The notes under the pieces are model-generated. The model did not search any database and was not told where the DNA came from. It worked only from the letters and a program-made list of their open reading frames with translations. The position numbers were made by a program, and so were the translations under genes. This document shows positions 39,658 to 49,014 of a stretch of DNA of 64,000 nt, piece after piece (the stretch's first letter is position 1; every line of letters starts with the position of its first letter). The DNA comes from Candidatus Tepidiaquacellales bacterium OLB4/UTCHB1 (GTDB lineage Bacteria; Bacteroidota; Ignavibacteria; Tepidaquicellales; Tepidaquicellaceae), in contig MWSW01000005.1 in the NCBI GenBank assembly GCA_002050165.1, forward strand, positions 62,001-126,000. The letters are read 5' to 3'.

Positions 39658-40521
39658 TTAATAAGATAGAAGTTTGATAAAACTATTGTATTTATCTTTA
39701 TCCATTTTTCCGTTTCTGTATGCAATCTCAACAGCTCTTTTGCTGATTGTCTTATAAAATAATTGAAGATCATTATTGTTGTCAATAGAACTTAGATGAG
39801 CTTTCAAAGTTTTAATATCGTTTCTTACAATCGGTCCAGTAAGGGATTTATCTACACCGTATGTGTAAACATTATTCAACGTTTTCGAAATTATCGGTGA
39901 AAACACCTTTGAAACATCTGTAATATTTTTATTAACTGTTTTCATTATATCGTTAATGATATCAATATAACATACTAAAAAGTTTGATGCTATAACACTT
40001 GCAAGATGGTATAATGGCTTTTTGTCAATCGGTATATTTAGGGTAACCGAATTAAACTTCAATGCAATTTCCCTCATCAGTTTAATACATTTTTTACCAC
40101 CTTCGATTCCAATCGTAATTCCTTCAAAGAGGTGATTATTTTTGTATGTAATTTTATTGAAAGTTTGAATCGGGTGAAACGAGCCACTGTTTGAAGATGG
40201 CAGAATCCCTTTAAATACTTCTGATGAGACACTTCCGGATGTATGGAATATGGTTCTTCCTCGCAAACTGTTCTTCATCTCCTTAAGGGAATTACAAACA
40301 ACTCCTAACTGCCCGTCTTTTACACATATTATTATTGTTTCAGAACCGTCACCGGCTACAGAATTAATATTCACGGAATAATCGCATCCAACTCTCCCTG
40401 ACAATTTCTTCAAAATTGATAAATCTTTTCCTACGACATTTACAATCTGAAAACCTGTTTCATGAAGTGAAAATAAAAGTGAAGACCCAACATTACCAAT
40501 ACCGACGATTGTAACTTTCAT
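39658..40521 (-). CDS. Rossmann-fold DUF2520 protein
   Basis: A 287-residue protein. The N-terminal NAD(P)-binding fold begins VTIVGIGNVGSSL. The DUF2520 C-terminal helical domain starts near residue 140 (GSFHPIQTF and HLASVIASNFLVCYID motifs). The architecture resembles pyrroline-5-carboxylate reductase or prephenate dehydrogenase relatives, but the reaction is unknown. The ATG directly follows the TAA of dtd. Confidence 0.85.
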   Translation of the reverse strand: MKVTIVGIGNVGSSLLFSLHETGFQIVNVVGKDLSILKKLSGRVGCDYSVNINSVAGDGSETIIICVKDGQLGVVCNSLKEMKNSLRGRTIFHTSGSVSSEVFKGILPSSNSGSFHPIQTFNKITYKNNHLFEGITIGIEGGKKCIKLMREIALKFNSVTLNIPIDKKPLYHLASVIASNFLVCYIDIINDIMKTVNKNITDVSKVFSPIISKTLNNVYTYGVDKSLTGPIVRNDIKTLKAHLSSIDNNNDLQLFYKTISKRAVEIAYRNGKMDKDKYNSFIKLLSY

Positions 40522-40968
40522 TTATCTCTCCAAAATAATTGTTACCGGTCCGTCATTTGTTAAGTTCACTTTCATTTCAGCCGCAAATACTCCGGTTTGA
40601 ATTTTTGAACTATCGTAATATTCTGTTGCATAATTTACTAAATGTTCGTAAATCTTTTTAGCCTTTTGAGGCTCCTCGGCATTAATAAAACTCGGGCGGT
40701 TACCACTTTTATTGTTATCCGCACATAAAGTGAATTGTGATACAAATAAAATACTTCCTCTGATATCGGATAAACTTAAATTCATTTTGCCATTTGCATC
40801 ATCAAAAATGCGAAGATCAATTATCTTTCTGCACATCAGCTCTGCTATTGAAAAGTTATCACCTTTGGCAACACCGATGAAAACAAGTAACCCGTTATCT
40901 ATTGAAGCGACATTTTCATTCTTAACTTTTATATCAGCGTTTAATACTCTTTGAATAACAGCCTTCAT
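40522..40968 (-). CDS. dtd: D-aminoacyl-tRNA deacylase
   Basis: A 148-residue protein with all DTD marks: start MKAVIQRVLNADIKV, active-site FVSQFTLCAD and the C-terminal gly-cis-Pro motif NDGPVTIILE. It removes D-amino acids and glycine mischarged on tRNA. It overlaps prmC by 4 bases. Confidence 0.95.
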   Translation of the reverse strand: MKAVIQRVLNADIKVKNENVASIDNGLLVFIGVAKGDNFSIAELMCRKIIDLRIFDDANGKMNLSLSDIRGSILFVSQFTLCADNNKSGNRPSFINAEEPQKAKKIYEHLVNYATEYYDSSKIQTGVFAAEMKVNLTNDGPVTIILER

Positions 40969-41825
40969 CCAATCTTCAATACCCTTTCAATTCCATTTAG
41001 ATCTTTATAAAAATAGTAATCCGTTAAACTATTTTCCTTCATCAGGTCTTCCAATTTTTCGGACAGGTCATACGCAATTTCAAAAATACACGAAAACTTG
41101 TATGTAGCTTCGGACAATATGTGAAGGAATTTTCTGTAAAATGTGAGACCATCGCTCTCGTCAGTAAGCGCAACCTTTGGCTCAAATCCGGAAATTGCTT
41201 TATCCAAAAGTTTGTAATCGGTTGCGTTTATATAAGGTGGATTTGAAATTAGGTAATTTATTTGATTGGATAGCTTATTCATTTTCAAAAAATCCCGTTC
41301 TACAATTGTGAGTTGGTCATCAGCGATATCATTTATTTTTTTATTCTGCTCCGCAGTTTCAATGGCTGATTTAGAAATTTCAAGAGAAACAATTTTATGT
41401 TTTACATTTAAGCGGGAAAGCTCTTTTGAAACAGCAATTGGAATGCAACCTGAACCAGTTCCGACTTCAAGAATCTTTACATCTGTTAACTGTTTGCTTT
41501 TTATATCGTCAATGAGAACTTCCACAAGACACTCTGTTTCAGGTCTGGGTATGAGAACACTCGGGTTTACAAGTATCCGACAGTCCATGAACTCTGTTTC
41601 ACCAAGAATGTATTGCAACGGTTCACCTTTCAATCTACGCCTCAGCATATTTCTAATAATATCCAGTTCACCCGCACTTAAAGGTTTTTCAAATTCGAGA
41701 TACAGTTTGACCCTGTCACAACTGAATATATGACATAACATTAACTCAACATTCAGCCTTGCGTCTTCAATCCCATTTCCCTTTAACACAGAAGTTGAAG
41801 AATTTAAAACTTCAAGTAATTTCAA
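40965..41825 (-). CDS. prmC: Release factor glutamine methyltransferase
   Basis: A 286-residue SAM-dependent enzyme. The helical N-terminal domain ends with GEPLQYILGETEF (~67-79) and LIPRPETE (91-98). SAM is bound at VGTGSGCI (121-128), and NPPY (195-198) is the catalytic motif. It methylates the GGQ glutamine of release factors. The start is TTG; the next Met at residue 29 would cut into the domain. Confidence 0.94.
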   Translation of the reverse strand: MKLLEVLNSSTSVLKGNGIEDARLNVELMLCHIFSCDRVKLYLEFEKPLSAGELDIIRNMLRRRLKGEPLQYILGETEFMDCRILVNPSVLIPRPETECLVEVLIDDIKSKQLTDVKILEVGTGSGCIPIAVSKELSRLNVKHKIVSLEISKSAIETAEQNKKINDIADDQLTIVERDFLKMNKLSNQINYLISNPPYINATDYKLLDKAISGFEPKVALTDESDGLTFYRKFLHILSEATYKFSCIFEIAYDLSEKLEDLMKENSLTDYYFYKDLNGIERVLKIG

Positions 41826-41839
41826 CCCAGATTAAAATT

Positions 41840-43498
41840 TTAATTCTCAAAAACAACTTCTCCACCCAAGATTGTCTTTTCAACCTTAACGCTCAAAAGC
41901 TTTTCAGGATCTGAAAATATATCCTCGCTCAACACAATCATATCAGCATATTTTCCCTTTTCAATCGTTCCGCGGTCTTCCTCTTGAAAACAGGAATACG
42001 TTGACCAGATTGTAAATGACCTTATTGCATCATCCAGTGACACTACCTGAGCAGTGTTTGGAACATTGAATTGATTTTCTCCAATAAATTTTCGCTGAGT
42101 TAGGTAGTAAATTTGAATGAACGGATTAATTTGGTGAAACGGAAAATCCGTTCCGGAAACAAACATTCCGCACGACTCTTTTATTGAACGCCAGTTTGCA
42201 ATTTTGTTTAAATATTCAGCGCCTATAAATTCGGAAACAATCTGCATATCACTCATTCCGATATCAGGTCTGACGGAAGGAATAAGTTTATGCTCCTTAA
42301 ATCGTTTGAGAATTTCTTCATCAGTAAATTCTATATGCTCGATTACTGTTCGACTTCCATCCATATTTAAGTCCCTGCTGACTTTATCAATTACATCAAG
42401 CACATTTTTAATTGCCTTATCCCCTACTGCTTTAACCCGAACCTGAAAGTTTTTTTCTAATGCGCGTTTAAAAACATTTTCAATTTCACCCTGGCCGTTA
42501 TATGGTTCCGGTGATGAAGTTTCATTCAAATATTTTCCTTCCATTATCGCCTGCTGAAATTCAAGACCGCCATCGTAATCGAGAGAAACAGAGCGGATTG
42601 TTAGCCTATCCTTGTAATTTTTCTCCATACCTTTTTCAAGATATTCCTCAAATGCCGGGTATCCCGCAGATAACACCGCATAAACTCTTATTGGAAGGAT
42701 GTTCGAATCAATCAACTCTTTGAACAAGTTAAGAGTACCCGTTCCGACTGTTCTGTCCTGAATACCCACAAAACCCCATTTGTTTAACTCCTTAACACCT
42801 TCAATTACAAACTTACGAATTTGATCATCCGTCAGTTCGGGAATTTTATTCCTGACAAGCTCAAGCGCCCCGTCAAAGAGCAATCCCGTTGGAGCCCCGT
42901 TTGAATCAAATTCAATAATTCCATTGTCAGGACTTTTCGTATCTCTGTTAATCCCAGCACTCTCAAGTAATTTTGAATTAACCCATACTGTATTTCCTGC
43001 AAGATTTATGAGATAGATATTGTGCTCTGTCGAAATTGAGTCAAGGAGTGTTTTGTTAATTTTTTGTAGTTCCTCTACAGGAATAACAAACTCGCTCCAT
43101 CCAAATCCAGCTATCCATGAACCGGGTGGGGAATCTTTTACTTTTTCACGAACTTGTTCAAGAATATCATCCAATGATTTCGCAGTAACCAGACTTATCA
43201 CATTAAGATTTTTTGAATATTCTACAATGGAACCTTCTGCATCAATGAAACCTGGTAAAACTACTTTACCGCTCAGGTCAATTTCATTAATACCGGAATA
43301 TTTTTCCCTGAGACCGGAAGTTGTTCCCGTTTCAAGTATTTTTCCATCTTTTACGGCAATTGCTTCCACTATCGTTCCCGCCGAATCCATAGTGTGAATC
43401 TTCCCGTTCACGAAAATTAAATCCGGATTACCCTTCGAACATGATTGCATTATCAGCATCGGAATAATGAGCAGTGTAAATAAAAAATAATGTTTCAA
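41840..43498 (-). CDS. Amidohydrolase-family (YtcJ-like) lipoprotein lacking most metal ligands
   Basis: A 552-residue protein with a TTG start and a lipobox (IMQSC, Cys 20). The YtcJ/amidohydrolase_3 fold is clear from VVLPGFIDA through SGTDFPFHQINPF to GTIEKGKYADMIVL. Expected ligands are replaced: the His-x-His after GFIDA is Glu88-Gly-Ser90, the usual GH is Gly168-Asn169, VHD is Ile246-Gln247-Asp248, the bridging Lys position is Ser305, and the His before A-I-G-D is Lys356. Only His388 (IEH) and Asp451 (GTDFP) remain. It is likely a non-hydrolytic envelope protein, or has a very different chemistry. Confidence 0.82.
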   Translation of the reverse strand: MKHYFLFTLLIIPMLIMQSCSKGNPDLIFVNGKIHTMDSAGTIVEAIAVKDGKILETGTTSGLREKYSGINEIDLSGKVVLPGFIDAEGSIVEYSKNLNVISLVTAKSLDDILEQVREKVKDSPPGSWIAGFGWSEFVIPVEELQKINKTLLDSISTEHNIYLINLAGNTVWVNSKLLESAGINRDTKSPDNGIIEFDSNGAPTGLLFDGALELVRNKIPELTDDQIRKFVIEGVKELNKWGFVGIQDRTVGTGTLNLFKELIDSNILPIRVYAVLSAGYPAFEEYLEKGMEKNYKDRLTIRSVSLDYDGGLEFQQAIMEGKYLNETSSPEPYNGQGEIENVFKRALEKNFQVRVKAVGDKAIKNVLDVIDKVSRDLNMDGSRTVIEHIEFTDEEILKRFKEHKLIPSVRPDIGMSDMQIVSEFIGAEYLNKIANWRSIKESCGMFVSGTDFPFHQINPFIQIYYLTQRKFIGENQFNVPNTAQVVSLDDAIRSFTIWSTYSCFQEEDRGTIEKGKYADMIVLSEDIFSDPEKLLSVKVEKTILGGEVVFEN

Positions 43499-43621
43499 TT
43501 TCGTTTCAGTTTTGATTCCTGTAACATACCGAATATAGCTTTCTATTAAAATGCATTATGATTCATTTATATTGAATTAAGGCTATTAATTGAATAATTT
43601 CGCAAATAATCCAAACAAATA

Positions 43622-44089
43622 ATGCCAGGCAATTTCTCATTACGAAAACTTTATTATTCAATCAGCGAAGTAAGCAAAATTTCCGATCTCGAGCAGTACG
43701 TGCTTCGATATTGGGAAACTGAATTTGAACATCTAAAACCTGCCAAAAATCTAGCTGGTAATAGAATCTACACTAATAAAGATATCAAACTTATCTTATA
43801 TATAAAGAAGTTACTGCGTGAGGAGAAATACACAATTGAGGGTGCTAAAATTATGCTTAAAAAATATACCGGACGGGAAATTGAAGATTACAACGATACA
43901 ACTGAGAGTGAAAAAAACAGTAATATGGAAATTGTTAAACAAGATGAGAATGAGAGTTATTCACTTTTCAATAACCCGGGGGAGGAAGAAAATATTTCAA
44001 CAGAGCAACTCCAATCCGAAAATAAAAAGCTCCGAAAGGACCTCTATGAAATAAAAAAATTATTAAAAGATTTGCTTGATGAAATTTAG
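43622..44089 (+). CDS. MerR-family transcriptional regulator
   Basis: A 155-residue protein. The N-terminal winged helix-turn-helix (~9-77: YSISEVSKISDLEQYVLRYWE, then NRIYTNKDIKLILYIKKLL) is of MerR type. The acidic C-terminus has a coiled coil at ~128-153 for dimerisation and no ligand domain or metal-binding Cys. A weak promoter-like pair, TTTG (43511-43514) and TAGCTTTC (43536-43543), lies upstream. Its target is unknown. Confidence 0.87.
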   Translation: MPGNFSLRKLYYSISEVSKISDLEQYVLRYWETEFEHLKPAKNLAGNRIYTNKDIKLILYIKKLLREEKYTIEGAKIMLKKYTGREIEDYNDTTESEKNSNMEIVKQDENESYSLFNNPGEEENISTEQLQSENKKLRKDLYEIKKLLKDLLDEI

Positions 44090-44710
44090 CATAACTCTTT
44101 TTAAAATAATTTCGATAAACTCTTCATCATAATGTAATGAATTATTTTTTATCATTCGGATCTACTTAAAATTCCACCTTTATTACTTGTATTCTAAATT
44201 GTCCTTATAATTTTCTGCAAAAAAGTCAGACACTATCCAACTCAACTTACCAACTTTTAATAAATTTGATTGTAACGTTAAATTATTCGTAGTTGTGTTT
44301 GTTAATTTAAAATTCCGAAATACAAATTTACAAAACACCATTTTGATTCGTTACATTTTAAAACATATTGAACCAAACTTCGGTGTGCATTTTCAGCAGA
44401 GCCATCATTCATGAGATCGGTTTAAGACACATCTCAAAATAAAATTGAAGAACTTAATACATTTTCTTAATGAATACAGTAGTGCATCCGTGAACAGAAT
44501 TACCGAAGGTAAAATCCTGCGACGTTAATAGAGAAGCTTATTAATGAAGATTTGTCGGAGTGATGATCCATAGAGTACTGAATTTTTCAATTATCGAATA
44601 CACACACTTGCCAGATGCTTATAAACTACAATAAGGGAGTTATATTATCTAAAATTAAAACACGCCAAAAGATCGGAGTAGATTTTCCTTTAAACGAAGT
44701 GTAAATATTT
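44090..44710. other. Gene-free stretch between convergent merR and pntB
   Basis: About 620 bases with no supported gene or terminator. Short reading frames with ordinary-looking codons occur, for example ATG 44615 to TAA 44704 (29 codons), but none has a recognised motif. It could be decayed coding DNA or simple spacer. Confidence 0.45.
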
Positions 44711-46111
44711 TTAATAATTTTTCAATTCATTTGTAAGTTTCGTAAGTGCATCTTTTGCATCTCCGAAATACATAAGCGCATTTGGGTAACCGAAAAGTTC
44801 ATTTTCAATTCCGGCATATCCGGTTGCCATTGACCGCTTGTTAATAATTACGGTTTTCGCTTGTTCAACGTTGAGCACAGGCATTCCAAATATCGGACTT
44901 TGCGGATTTGTTTTTGCTGCCGGATTCACAACATCATTAGCTCCGATAACTAAAACTACATCAGTATTGGAAAAGTCATCGTTAATTTCTTCAAGGGCGA
45001 ATAGTTTATCGTAAGGTACATTGGCTTCAGCAAGTAAAACATTCATGTGACCCGGCATTCTCCCTGCAACAGGGTGAATGGCAAATCTTACCTGAATTCC
45101 TTTCTTTTCAAGTATGTTAGCTAAATCCCTGACTGCATGCTGTGCCTGTGCAACTGCCATACCGTAACCTGGGACAATAATTACACTTGAAGCGGAATCA
45201 AAGATCATGGCAGCTTCTTCAAATTCAACTGATTTCACATCCATCCTTTTTGACGTTCCAGTTTCATCAGAGCCACCGGTGTTATCCCAACCGCCGAGTA
45301 AAACGTTCATGAGCGACCGGTTCATGCCTTTGCACATAATGTTCGTTAGAATAATGCCTGATGCGCCGACGAGAGCACCTGCAATAATTAACATTACATT
45401 CTGCAACACGAAACCTGTCATTGCAGCGGCAATTCCGGAATAAGAATTCAACAGGGATATAACCACAGGCATATCAGCACCGCCAATTGGCAGAACTACA
45501 AGTACTCCGAGCACCAAACCAACTGCAATCATAACAACATATAGCCAAACATTCTGAACATCGAAGAGAGTATAAACAGTTAGTGCTACTACACCTACAA
45601 TCAGAATAAGATTAACTGCATTTTGGAGAGGAAATTTTATCACCTTACCGGAAATCAGTTCCTGGAGTTTCCCAAATGCTATAAAAGAACCACTAAACGT
45701 TACAGCTCCGACTATAATACTCAGACCGATTGCAATATTTATATCAACCGGAAGGCTCTGGTGCTTTTCATCGAAAATGTACCGATAATACTCTGAAAAT
45801 GCCACCAGAACAGATGCGCCACCACCAAAACCGTTGAGAGCTCCAACCATCTGCGGCATTGAAGTCATCTTAACTTTCACCGACATTATTGTTCCTATTA
45901 AACTACCAATGACAATTCCAATTACTATCAGTTCGTAACTAATAATTGATTTACTCAGGAGTGTAACAACAACAGCGATGAACATTCCCGTTGCTGAAAT
46001 AAAATTTCCTGTACGCGCTGTCCGCGGTGAACCGAGATATTTTATTCCGTAAATGAACAGAACTGAAGCAACCAGATAAGCGATATTTGTAATTATTTCA
46101 ACTATATTCAT
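44711..46111 (-). CDS. pntB: NAD(P) transhydrogenase subunit beta
   Basis: A 466-residue protein. The N-terminal ~270 residues hold eight or nine membrane helices (domain II). The C-terminal ~180 residues are the NADP(H)-binding domain III, with VIIVPGYGMAVAQAQHAV and VRFAIHPVAGRMPGHMNVLLAEANVPYD-type motifs. It exchanges hydride between NADH and NADP with proton movement. It overlaps pntAB by 4 bases. Confidence 0.95.
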   Translation of the reverse strand: MNIVEIITNIAYLVASVLFIYGIKYLGSPRTARTGNFISATGMFIAVVVTLLSKSIISYELIVIGIVIGSLIGTIMSVKVKMTSMPQMVGALNGFGGGASVLVAFSEYYRYIFDEKHQSLPVDINIAIGLSIIVGAVTFSGSFIAFGKLQELISGKVIKFPLQNAVNLILIVGVVALTVYTLFDVQNVWLYVVMIAVGLVLGVLVVLPIGGADMPVVISLLNSYSGIAAAMTGFVLQNVMLIIAGALVGASGIILTNIMCKGMNRSLMNVLLGGWDNTGGSDETGTSKRMDVKSVEFEEAAMIFDSASSVIIVPGYGMAVAQAQHAVRDLANILEKKGIQVRFAIHPVAGRMPGHMNVLLAEANVPYDKLFALEEINDDFSNTDVVLVIGANDVVNPAAKTNPQSPIFGMPVLNVEQAKTVIINKRSMATGYAGIENELFGYPNALMYFGDAKDALTKLTNELKNY

Positions 46112-46398
46112 TTCTCTCCCTTATCTTTTTTAAACATTTTCAGCATTCGGTCTGTCACAAGATAACCTCCGACAACATTGATGGTTGCGAAAATAATGGC
46201 AATTAAACCAAGTATATTAGAAAGGTTGAAATTGTCCGAACCAGCGCTTAATAATGCACCGACTATCGTTATTCCGGAGATTGCATTTGATCCCGACATG
46301 AGCGGAGTGTGTAGCGTTGGTGGTACTTTTGTGATAAGTTCAACCCCTACAAAAACTGCAAGGACAAAGATGATGATCAGCATTAAGATTGAATCCAT
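46108..46398 (-). CDS. pntAB: NAD(P) transhydrogenase alpha subunit, membrane part
   Basis: A 96-residue protein with three membrane helices. The segment TLHTPLMSGSNAISGITIVGA is the diagnostic domain II motif. In this organism the alpha subunit is split, as in Rhodospirillum, into soluble PntAA and membrane PntAB. It shares one base with the pntAA stop. Confidence 0.93.
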   Translation of the reverse strand: MDSILMLIIIFVLAVFVGVELITKVPPTLHTPLMSGSNAISGITIVGALLSAGSDNFNLSNILGLIAIIFATINVVGGYLVTDRMLKMFKKDKGEK

Positions 46399-47537
46399 TA
46401 TTTTGATAATTTTAATTTCTCTAAAAGTTGAGGTAGTTTAACTTCTCCATTGTATGTTACTAGCATTGACGAGATTACCTCGTCCTGAAGATCAAACTCA
46501 ATTTTACCTTCTTTGGAGATATGCTGTAACAGGCTTAAAACATTTTTGGAATAAAGTTCGCTGGCATTAACCGGAATCATGCTTGGTAAGTTTGAATAAC
46601 CGATAATTTTCACGCCATGAAATTCAACCAATTTATCTTGCTCACTTAATTCACAATTTCCACCAAATTCAACTGCCATATCGAGAATTACTGAACCTTT
46701 ACGCATATTCTTAATCATTTCTTCGGTAACTAAAACCGGTGCTTTTTTTCCAGGAATTAGCGCAGTTGTAATAACTATATCTGCTCCGGTTATATGTTTG
46801 AAAATGAGTTCTTTTTGTTTCTTTAAAAATTCATCGGACGTTTCCTTTGCATAACCTTTTTCATCCTGCATATCTTCGTCAGTTTCAACTTCAATAAACC
46901 TTCCGCCAAGCGAGAGAACTTCTTCTTTCACAGCTGCTCTGATATCGGAAACTTCAACGATTGCACCAAGCCTTTTTGCAGTGCCAAGCGCCTGTAACCC
47001 TGCAACACCTGCCCCCATGATAACCACTTTAGAAGGTCTGATCGTACCGGCAGCTGTCATCATTAAAGGAAATATTTTTCCCAACTCATTAGCTGCGATT
47101 AATACAGCTTTGTAACCGGCAAGATTCATTTGCGAACTCAGCGCATCCATCTTTTGAGCGATTGTCGTTCTCGGTACCAGATCCATCGCGAGAACGTTTA
47201 TGCCTCTGTCAGACGTGTACCTGGAAATCATAGGATCAATCAACGGGTAAAAAAATGAAATCAGCGTTGAACCGCTTTTGATCATCGAAAGGTCATGCTC
47301 ACTTCTAGGGCGCTGAACCCTGACAATAATCTCCGACGAGTTGTAAAGTTCCTGAGCTGAACTTACTCTAATCGCACCTGATTGGATAAACTCATCATCG
47401 CTGAAAAATGAATTTGTACCCGCGCCACTCTCAAAGTTTACCTTAAAACCAAGTTTAATAAGCTTTGATGTTGTGTCAGGTGTGATTGAAACCCTGTTCT
47501 CATTTTCGTAAGTTTCTTTTGGTATTCCTATAATCAC
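46398..47537 (-). CDS. pntAA: NAD(P) transhydrogenase alpha subunit, soluble NAD-binding part
   Basis: A 379-residue protein with a GTG start (M-I-I-G-I-P-K-E). It has the alanine dehydrogenase/PNT N-domain and the Rossmann domain with VVIMGAGVAGLQALGTAKRLGA. It binds NAD(H) as domain I. The three genes pntAA-pntAB-pntB form one operon on the minus strand. Confidence 0.94.
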   Translation of the reverse strand: MIIGIPKETYENENRVSITPDTTSKLIKLGFKVNFESGAGTNSFFSDDEFIQSGAIRVSSAQELYNSSEIIVRVQRPRSEHDLSMIKSGSTLISFFYPLIDPMISRYTSDRGINVLAMDLVPRTTIAQKMDALSSQMNLAGYKAVLIAANELGKIFPLMMTAAGTIRPSKVVIMGAGVAGLQALGTAKRLGAIVEVSDIRAAVKEEVLSLGGRFIEVETDEDMQDEKGYAKETSDEFLKKQKELIFKHITGADIVITTALIPGKKAPVLVTEEMIKNMRKGSVILDMAVEFGGNCELSEQDKLVEFHGVKIIGYSNLPSMIPVNASELYSKNVLSLLQHISKEGKIEFDLQDEVISSMLVTYNGEVKLPQLLEKLKLSK

Positions 47538-47595
47538 GATTTTTTTTATTTTGATTCCTGTAAACTAATTTTTATAGTTGTAATAATCATTGACT

Positions 47596-49014
47596 TTAAT
47601 CAGTATAACCGTTGCTTTTTGTTTCTGTATGCTGTAAATCTTCAAACAACGAATTTATTTCGTTTAATATATTCTCAAACTTGGGTTGCAACATTTCTAA
47701 ATTACTTTTGATGATATTGATGTCAGGAACGTCTGTACTTAAAATATGATTTTCGATGCTGTGTAATTTATCCCGAATGTCATCCTTCCCTATGTAAGCA
47801 AAACTTGGTTTCAGTTTATGAGCAATCTGTTGTATTTTTTTAAAATTAAATTCATCAGCTGCTTTATATAATTGGTCAACCTCAGGATATGTTTGTGTTT
47901 TGAACAATTCCAAAATGTTCATGATAAGTTTATTGTCGGTACCAATATTTTTAACCATGTAATTATAAATCACATTCGGGGTATTTTTCGGACTTTTGTT
48001 ATTTGCAACATGAATTTCCTCGTGCCCGGTGTTATCGCTGGATTTTTTTTCAGCTTCATCAAAATTTTTGTTACCGAATTCTTTAGTTCCATTGTCCTCT
48101 ATTATATTCGGCTTTCCTACGAGCTGCCCGACTTCGTTCAACAGTTGAGTTTCCTCAAACGGTTTTGTAACAATACCATTCATTCCTGCCTCCAGCGCGC
48201 GTTTCCTGGTTTCCGGAAAGACATCAGCGGTTATCGCAATTACCGGAATATTAAAGTTAATATGTTCTGATGAATACTTCCTTATGATACTAATTACTTC
48301 GAAACCGTTCATTTCCGGCATTTGAATATCTAGCAAAAGCAAATCGAATTTATCGAGATCAAGTAAGTTCAAAGCTTCCCTTCCGTTTTCAGCCAACTCA
48401 ACTCTCGCTTTAAGTTTATTGAGCATCTGGTGAATCACATATTGGTTCATTTGATTATCCTCAGCCAACAATATACGCAAACCATCTAAATCATTTAGCG
48501 TCGAAGCAGCACTGGTATGTTTAACAACTTTATCGCTATCACCTGTAATAAATGGAATTGAAATTATAAATTCTGAACCATTCCCAGGTTCGCTGTGCAA
48601 TTCAATTTCCCCGTCCATTAATGTAACCAACCGTTTGGTTATCGCAAGACCGAGACCGGTACCACCATATTTTCTTGAAATATCTGAATCCACCTGAGTA
48701 AAACTCTCAAATATTTTCTCCTGATTCTTTATTGAAATTCCAATTCCGGTATCCTCAACACTAAACCTCAAATATTTTTCAGTATGGGTTACAGTTATTT
48801 TCACTGAACCAGTAGGAGTAAATTTTATCGCATTATTAATAAGGTTTACGAGAATCTGGTTTAGCCTTACGGGATCACCAATAACAATGTCAGGTACATC
48901 AGGACTAATTTCAAAGTTCAGCTTTAATCCTTTATCGTCGGCAATAAAAAAGAATAATTTGTAAACAGAATCCATCATATCCCTTAAATCAAAATCTATG
49001 TACTCTATAGTCAA
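47596..49014 (-). CDS. Hybrid histidine kinase, C-terminal fragment (ATPase, receiver, Hpt)
   Basis: A 472-residue fragment in the same frame as the upstream gene and separated from it only by a TAA. It would start at a TTG directly after that stop. The HATPase domain (~8-155) has NLINNAIKF, EDTGIGI and GGTGLGLAI. The receiver (~178-300) has phospho-Asp 229 in LLLLDIQMPEMNG. An Hpt domain (~345-460) has His 399 in AHKLKPSF. It lacks the DHp helix, so alone it cannot autophosphorylate. It is best read as the second half of a broken kinase. Confidence 0.85.
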   Translation of the reverse strand: MTIEYIDFDLRDMMDSVYKLFFFIADDKGLKLNFEISPDVPDIVIGDPVRLNQILVNLINNAIKFTPTGSVKITVTHTEKYLRFSVEDTGIGISIKNQEKIFESFTQVDSDISRKYGGTGLGLAITKRLVTLMDGEIELHSEPGNGSEFIISIPFITGDSDKVVKHTSAASTLNDLDGLRILLAEDNQMNQYVIHQMLNKLKARVELAENGREALNLLDLDKFDLLLLDIQMPEMNGFEVISIIRKYSSEHINFNIPVIAITADVFPETRKRALEAGMNGIVTKPFEETQLLNEVGQLVGKPNIIEDNGTKEFGNKNFDEAEKKSSDNTGHEEIHVANNKSPKNTPNVIYNYMVKNIGTDNKLIMNILELFKTQTYPEVDQLYKAADEFNFKKIQQIAHKLKPSFAYIGKDDIRDKLHSIENHILSTDVPDINIIKSNLEMLQPKFENILNEINSLFEDLQHTETKSNGYTD

